Below, piece after piece: positions 31,623-34,236 of a stretch of DNA of 34,236 nucleotides. The stretch comes from Xanthomonas pisi DSM 18956 (GTDB taxonomy: Bacteria > Pseudomonadota > Gammaproteobacteria > Xanthomonadales > Xanthomonadaceae): positions 1 to 34,236 of the forward strand of contig NZ_JPLE01000056.1 in assembly GCF_001010415.1 (NCBI RefSeq), in the 5' to 3' direction. Within the stretch, counting starts at the first letter, position 1, and each line of letters begins with the position of its first letter. Below the pieces are notes generated by a model. That model was not told the origin of the DNA and ran no database searches. It saw only the letters and a program-made list of their open reading frames with translations. A program made the translations under genes and the position numbers.

Positions 31623-34236
31623 TCACTCCGGCGGCAACACCACATCCGGCTTCACCGCCGCCGGGCTGACCCGTTCGATGGTGTGGCGCAGTTCGCGGCC
31701 GAGGATGAACTTGGCATCCTTCGCCCATGCATCCAGCCGCTCATCGAACAGCAGCTTGCTGTTCTCGTCCGGCCAGACCAGGCGCAGCTCGCGCAGTTTC
31801 TGGATGAAGCTGCGGAACAGGGTCTTGTCGAAGAACTCCGGCGCAGCAGGCGCATACAACAGGCTCAGGCGCTGTGCGGCCTGCTGACACAGGCTTTCCA
31901 GTTCGCCGGCACCGAGGACGCCGGGGCCGTTCTTCACCAGCACCGAAATGGCGATGTAATAGCGCTCGAATGCCTGCTGCAGCGAGTGGCCGATGGCGCG
32001 CAGACGGAACACCTCATCGGTCTGCCCGGTATTGCGGGTCAGGATGCCGCCGTCGTCGTCGGTGACATTGAGCAGCAGGCCTTCGCGCACGAACATATCG
32101 ATGGTCTGTTCGATGCGCTCGGCAAAACGGTCTTCGCTCCATGGCAGGAACAGCTCGGCCTGCAGGAACGGGTACACCGTGCGGCCCAGCCGGATCAGAC
32201 CGGCGCGGCTCATGCGGCGGTTGTTCTGGAAACAGCACGCCACCCACGACGATGCAGTGAACAAATGCAGCACGTTGTTGCGGAAGTAGCTCAGCAGCAC
32301 CGCAGTATCGCCGCTGACGCTGAGCACATCGCCCAGCGGGTGCGACACGCGCGTGAGCACGTTGATCTCTTCGGCGTGGGTGATGATGCGTGCCGGAGTA
32401 TGCGGAGTCACCGTGACGCGGTCCGAGTACGGCATTTCCGCCAGCAGTTTCTTGCACAACTCGATCTGCGCGATCAGATCGGCCTCGCCCATCGCATGCT
32501 TGGGCGTGGACAGCAGCGCCAGCGCCAGCAGGTTGATCGGATTGACGTCGGCAGCGCAGTTGATGCGGGTCTGGATCTGGGTGGACAAGGTATCCACCGC
32601 CGGTGCCAGCCAGCTGGGCTTGGCGTCTTCCGGCAGCGGCTCGCCATCCCAATCCGGGGCGTGCTTGGCCAGCACATCGTTGAGCGCGATCGGCTCGCCG
32701 AAGTTCACCACCACCTGGCCGTAGTTCTGCTTGAGCACCTTGGGGATCGACCACAGCAGGCCCCAGATGGATTCCTTTTCCTTCGGCCGGCCGGTGAGCT
32801 CGTCCAGGTAGCTGTTGCCTTCCATCAGCTTCTCGTAGCCGATGTAGACCGGCTGGAACAGCACCGGCTTGCGCGGCTGGCGCAGATACGCGCGCAGCGT
32901 CATCGCGATCATGCCGCCCTTGGGCTGCAGCAGACGCCCGGTGCGCGAGCGCCCGCCTTCGACGAAGTATTCGATCGAATAGCCGCCGGCCACCAGCTGG
33001 GCGACGTATTCGCTCAGCACCGCCGAATACAGCGCATTGCCCTTGATCGAGCGGCGGATGAAGAACGCGCCGCCCTTGCGCAGCAGGGTGCCGACCACCG
33101 GCAGATTGAGGTTGATGCCGGCCACGATGTGCGGCGGCACGATGCCGCGCTCGTACAGCAGGTAGCTCAGCAGCAGGTAGTCCATGTGGCTGCGGTGGCT
33201 GGGCACGTAGACCACTTCGTGCCCGGGGGCGGCCTGCTTGAGCTTGTCCAGGTGATGCACCAGCACGCCGGCGTAGATGCGGTTCCACACGTGGGTGAGC
33301 AGGAAGCTGGCCGAGCGCACCACCGGGCTGGAATAGTCGGCGGCGATTTCCCAGGCATAGGCGTGCGCCTTGCGCCAGGCATCGACCGGCTTGGAGTTGT
33401 CGCGCTTAGCCTGGGTGGCGATGGCTTCGCGTACCGAATCGGCGGCCAGTACCTGGTCCACCAGCAGGCGGCGGGTGGACAGATCCGGCCCGATCACCGC
33501 CTCGCGGATGCGGCGGAAATGCGTGCGCAGCACGCGCTGCAATTTGCGCAGGGTGCGCTCGGGCGGCAGGCCTTCGGCCATGGTCTGGCGCAGCGAGATC
33601 GGCGGCGCGAAACGCACGATGGTGGTGCGGCCATTGAGCAGCACCGCCAGCAGGCGACGGAAGCGGCCGACCAGCGCCCAGTTCTCCGAGAACAGCACCG
33701 CAAACCAGCCGCTCTGCTTGTCCGGCGCACGCCCGACGAAGATCGACACCGGCACCAGATGCACGTCCAGGTCGGCGCGCACGCGGTGCGCCTGCAGCAA
33801 CTTGGCCAGCGAGTCGGAATGGGTCTTGCCGCCGCGCTGCTCGGGAATCAGCGAATTGCTGCTGCTGCGCCGCGACAGCGCCAGGTAGGCGCGCTTGCGC
33901 TCCAGCGGGTCGCCCGGCAGCGGCACCAACGGCGAGGGCAGGCCAGCCTCGCGGCAGGCCTTGTCCAGGATCAGCGCATTGGACAGGCCGTAGTCTTCCA
34001 GCACATAGACCACCGGCTTGCCGTCGTCATAGCGCCCGGGTTGTTCGGGTTCGATGGTCAGGCTCAGCCACGGGTCGGCCAGCCGGCCGAGCAGGCGCGC
34101 CCACCACGGGCGTTTGGCCTGACGTGCGGTGGCCAGCAGCGGCGCTGCCGGCGCAGAGGTCTCCGCTGTCACGGCGGCGGCGGTGGGCAACGGCAACGCA
34201 GCCGCGTTCGCGCCGGGGTCGGCAGCGGCGGGGGGG
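31623..34236 (-). CDS. plsB: Membrane glycerol-3-phosphate acyltransferase, 5' end outside window
   Basis: At least 857 residues are visible and the frame is still open at the window edge; the first possible start inside (TTG at 34196) has no support, so the true start is probably to the right. PlsB motifs in order: VPSHRSHMDYLLLSY (the HX4D acyltransferase motif), FFIRRSIKGNALYSAVLSEY, YFVEGGRSRTGRLLQPKGG (glycerol-phosphate binding), and PVYIGYEKLMEG. The C-terminal helical region (about 200 residues) is typical of the long bacterial form. PlsB attaches the first acyl chain to sn-glycerol-3-phosphate at the inner membrane. A Pro/Ala-rich N-terminus (PPAAADPGANAA) precedes the conserved part. 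Confidence 0.95.
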   Translation of the reverse strand, partial: PPAAADPGANAAALPLPTAAAVTAETSAPAAPLLATARQAKRPWWARLLGRLADPWLSLTIEPEQPGRYDDGKPVVYVLEDYGLSNALILDKACREAGLPSPLVPLPGDPLERKRAYLALSRRSSSNSLIPEQRGGKTHSDSLAKLLQAHRVRADLDVHLVPVSIFVGRAPDKQSGWFAVLFSENWALVGRFRRLLAVLLNGRTTIVRFAPPISLRQTMAEGLPPERTLRKLQRVLRTHFRRIREAVIGPDLSTRRLLVDQVLAADSVREAIATQAKRDNSKPVDAWRKAHAYAWEIAADYSSPVVRSASFLLTHVWNRIYAGVLVHHLDKLKQAAPGHEVVYVPSHRSHMDYLLLSYLLYERGIVPPHIVAGINLNLPVVGTLLRKGGAFFIRRSIKGNALYSAVLSEYVAQLVAGGYSIEYFVEGGRSRTGRLLQPKGGMIAMTLRAYLRQPRKPVLFQPVYIGYEKLMEGNSYLDELTGRPKEKESIWGLLWSIPKVLKQNYGQVVVNFGEPIALNDVLAKHAPDWDGEPLPEDAKPSWLAPAVDTLSTQIQTRINCAADVNPINLLALALLSTPKHAMGEADLIAQIELCKKLLAEMPYSDRVTVTPHTPARIITHAEEINVLTRVSHPLGDVLSVSGDTAVLLSYFRNNVLHLFTASSWVACCFQNNRRMSRAGLIRLGRTVYPFLQAELFLPWSEDRFAERIEQTIDMFVREGLLLNVTDDDGGILTRNTGQTDEVFRLRAIGHSLQQAFERYYIAISVLVKNGPGVLGAGELESLCQQAAQRLSLLYAPAAPEFFDKTLFRSFIQKLRELRLVWPDENSKLLFDERLDAWAKDAKFILGRELRHTIERVSPAAVKPDVVLPPE

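Noticed and set aside
1..34236. tRNA, rRNA, transposase gene or prophage
   Set aside because: None of the conserved sequence signals was seen. The phage-type domain at 3253-4167 stands alone without other phage genes.

Overview
The window looks like chromosomal DNA of a plant-associated gammaproteobacterium, most probably Xanthomonas. The signs are high-GC coding DNA, a very large TonB-dependent receptor of the Xanthomonas/Caulobacter oligosaccharide type, paired GH10 xylanases with a hexuronate pathway, perfect 14-base operators of the xylose/xylan LacI-regulator type, and many short palindromic intergenic repeats. This is my recognition of families; no database search was run.

Left part (1-5750): a mannonate/fructuronate oxidoreductase (uxuB) belonging to the hexuronate pathway, followed by small housekeeping or unknown genes: a VOC-fold protein, a four-helix membrane protein, a DUF2256 zinc-finger-like protein, a histone-H1-like Lys/Ala-rich protein with an unusual phage-type N-terminal domain, and a six-bladed kelch-repeat exported protein.

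Centre (5747-23088): a xylan/glucuronoxylan utilisation locus built around a divergent promoter at 16913-17357 that carries two xyl-box-like palindromes. Leftwards run an ExuT-like hexuronate transporter, a GH10 xylanase, uxaC, a large GH2 enzyme, a secreted protein of unknown function, a second GH10 xylanase and an SMP-30-type lactonase lipoprotein. Rightwards run a TonB-dependent receptor, a GPH-family sugar:cation symporter and a GH43 glycosidase. The likely logic is: secreted xylanases cut glucuronoxylan, the receptor carries oligosaccharides across the outer membrane, the inner-membrane transporters import oligosaccharides and (methyl)glucuronate, GH43/GH2 trim them, and UxaC plus UxuB channel the uronic acid into central metabolism. 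The alpha-glucuronidase and uxuA/kdgK steps are not in the window.

Right part (23567-28209): an accessory-looking stretch with a lipocalin, a RraB-family protein, a secreted repeat-like protein, a YbjQ-family protein, and two small exported or membrane unknowns. It contains a 185-bp direct duplication of the lipocalin/RraB 3'-3' junction (24016-24200 and 26937-27121) and a 153-bp palindromic repeat (24644-24796) with an inverted relative at 8306-8455.

Far right (28406-34236): a BamE-like exported protein, a YdcH-type small protein, intergenic palindromes, a quinone-oxidoreductase-type MDR enzyme, three tandem copies of a roughly 130-bp intergenic unit, and the membrane glycerol-3-phosphate acyltransferase plsB, whose start lies beyond the window edge. 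No rRNA, tRNA, CRISPR array or transposase gene was seen.
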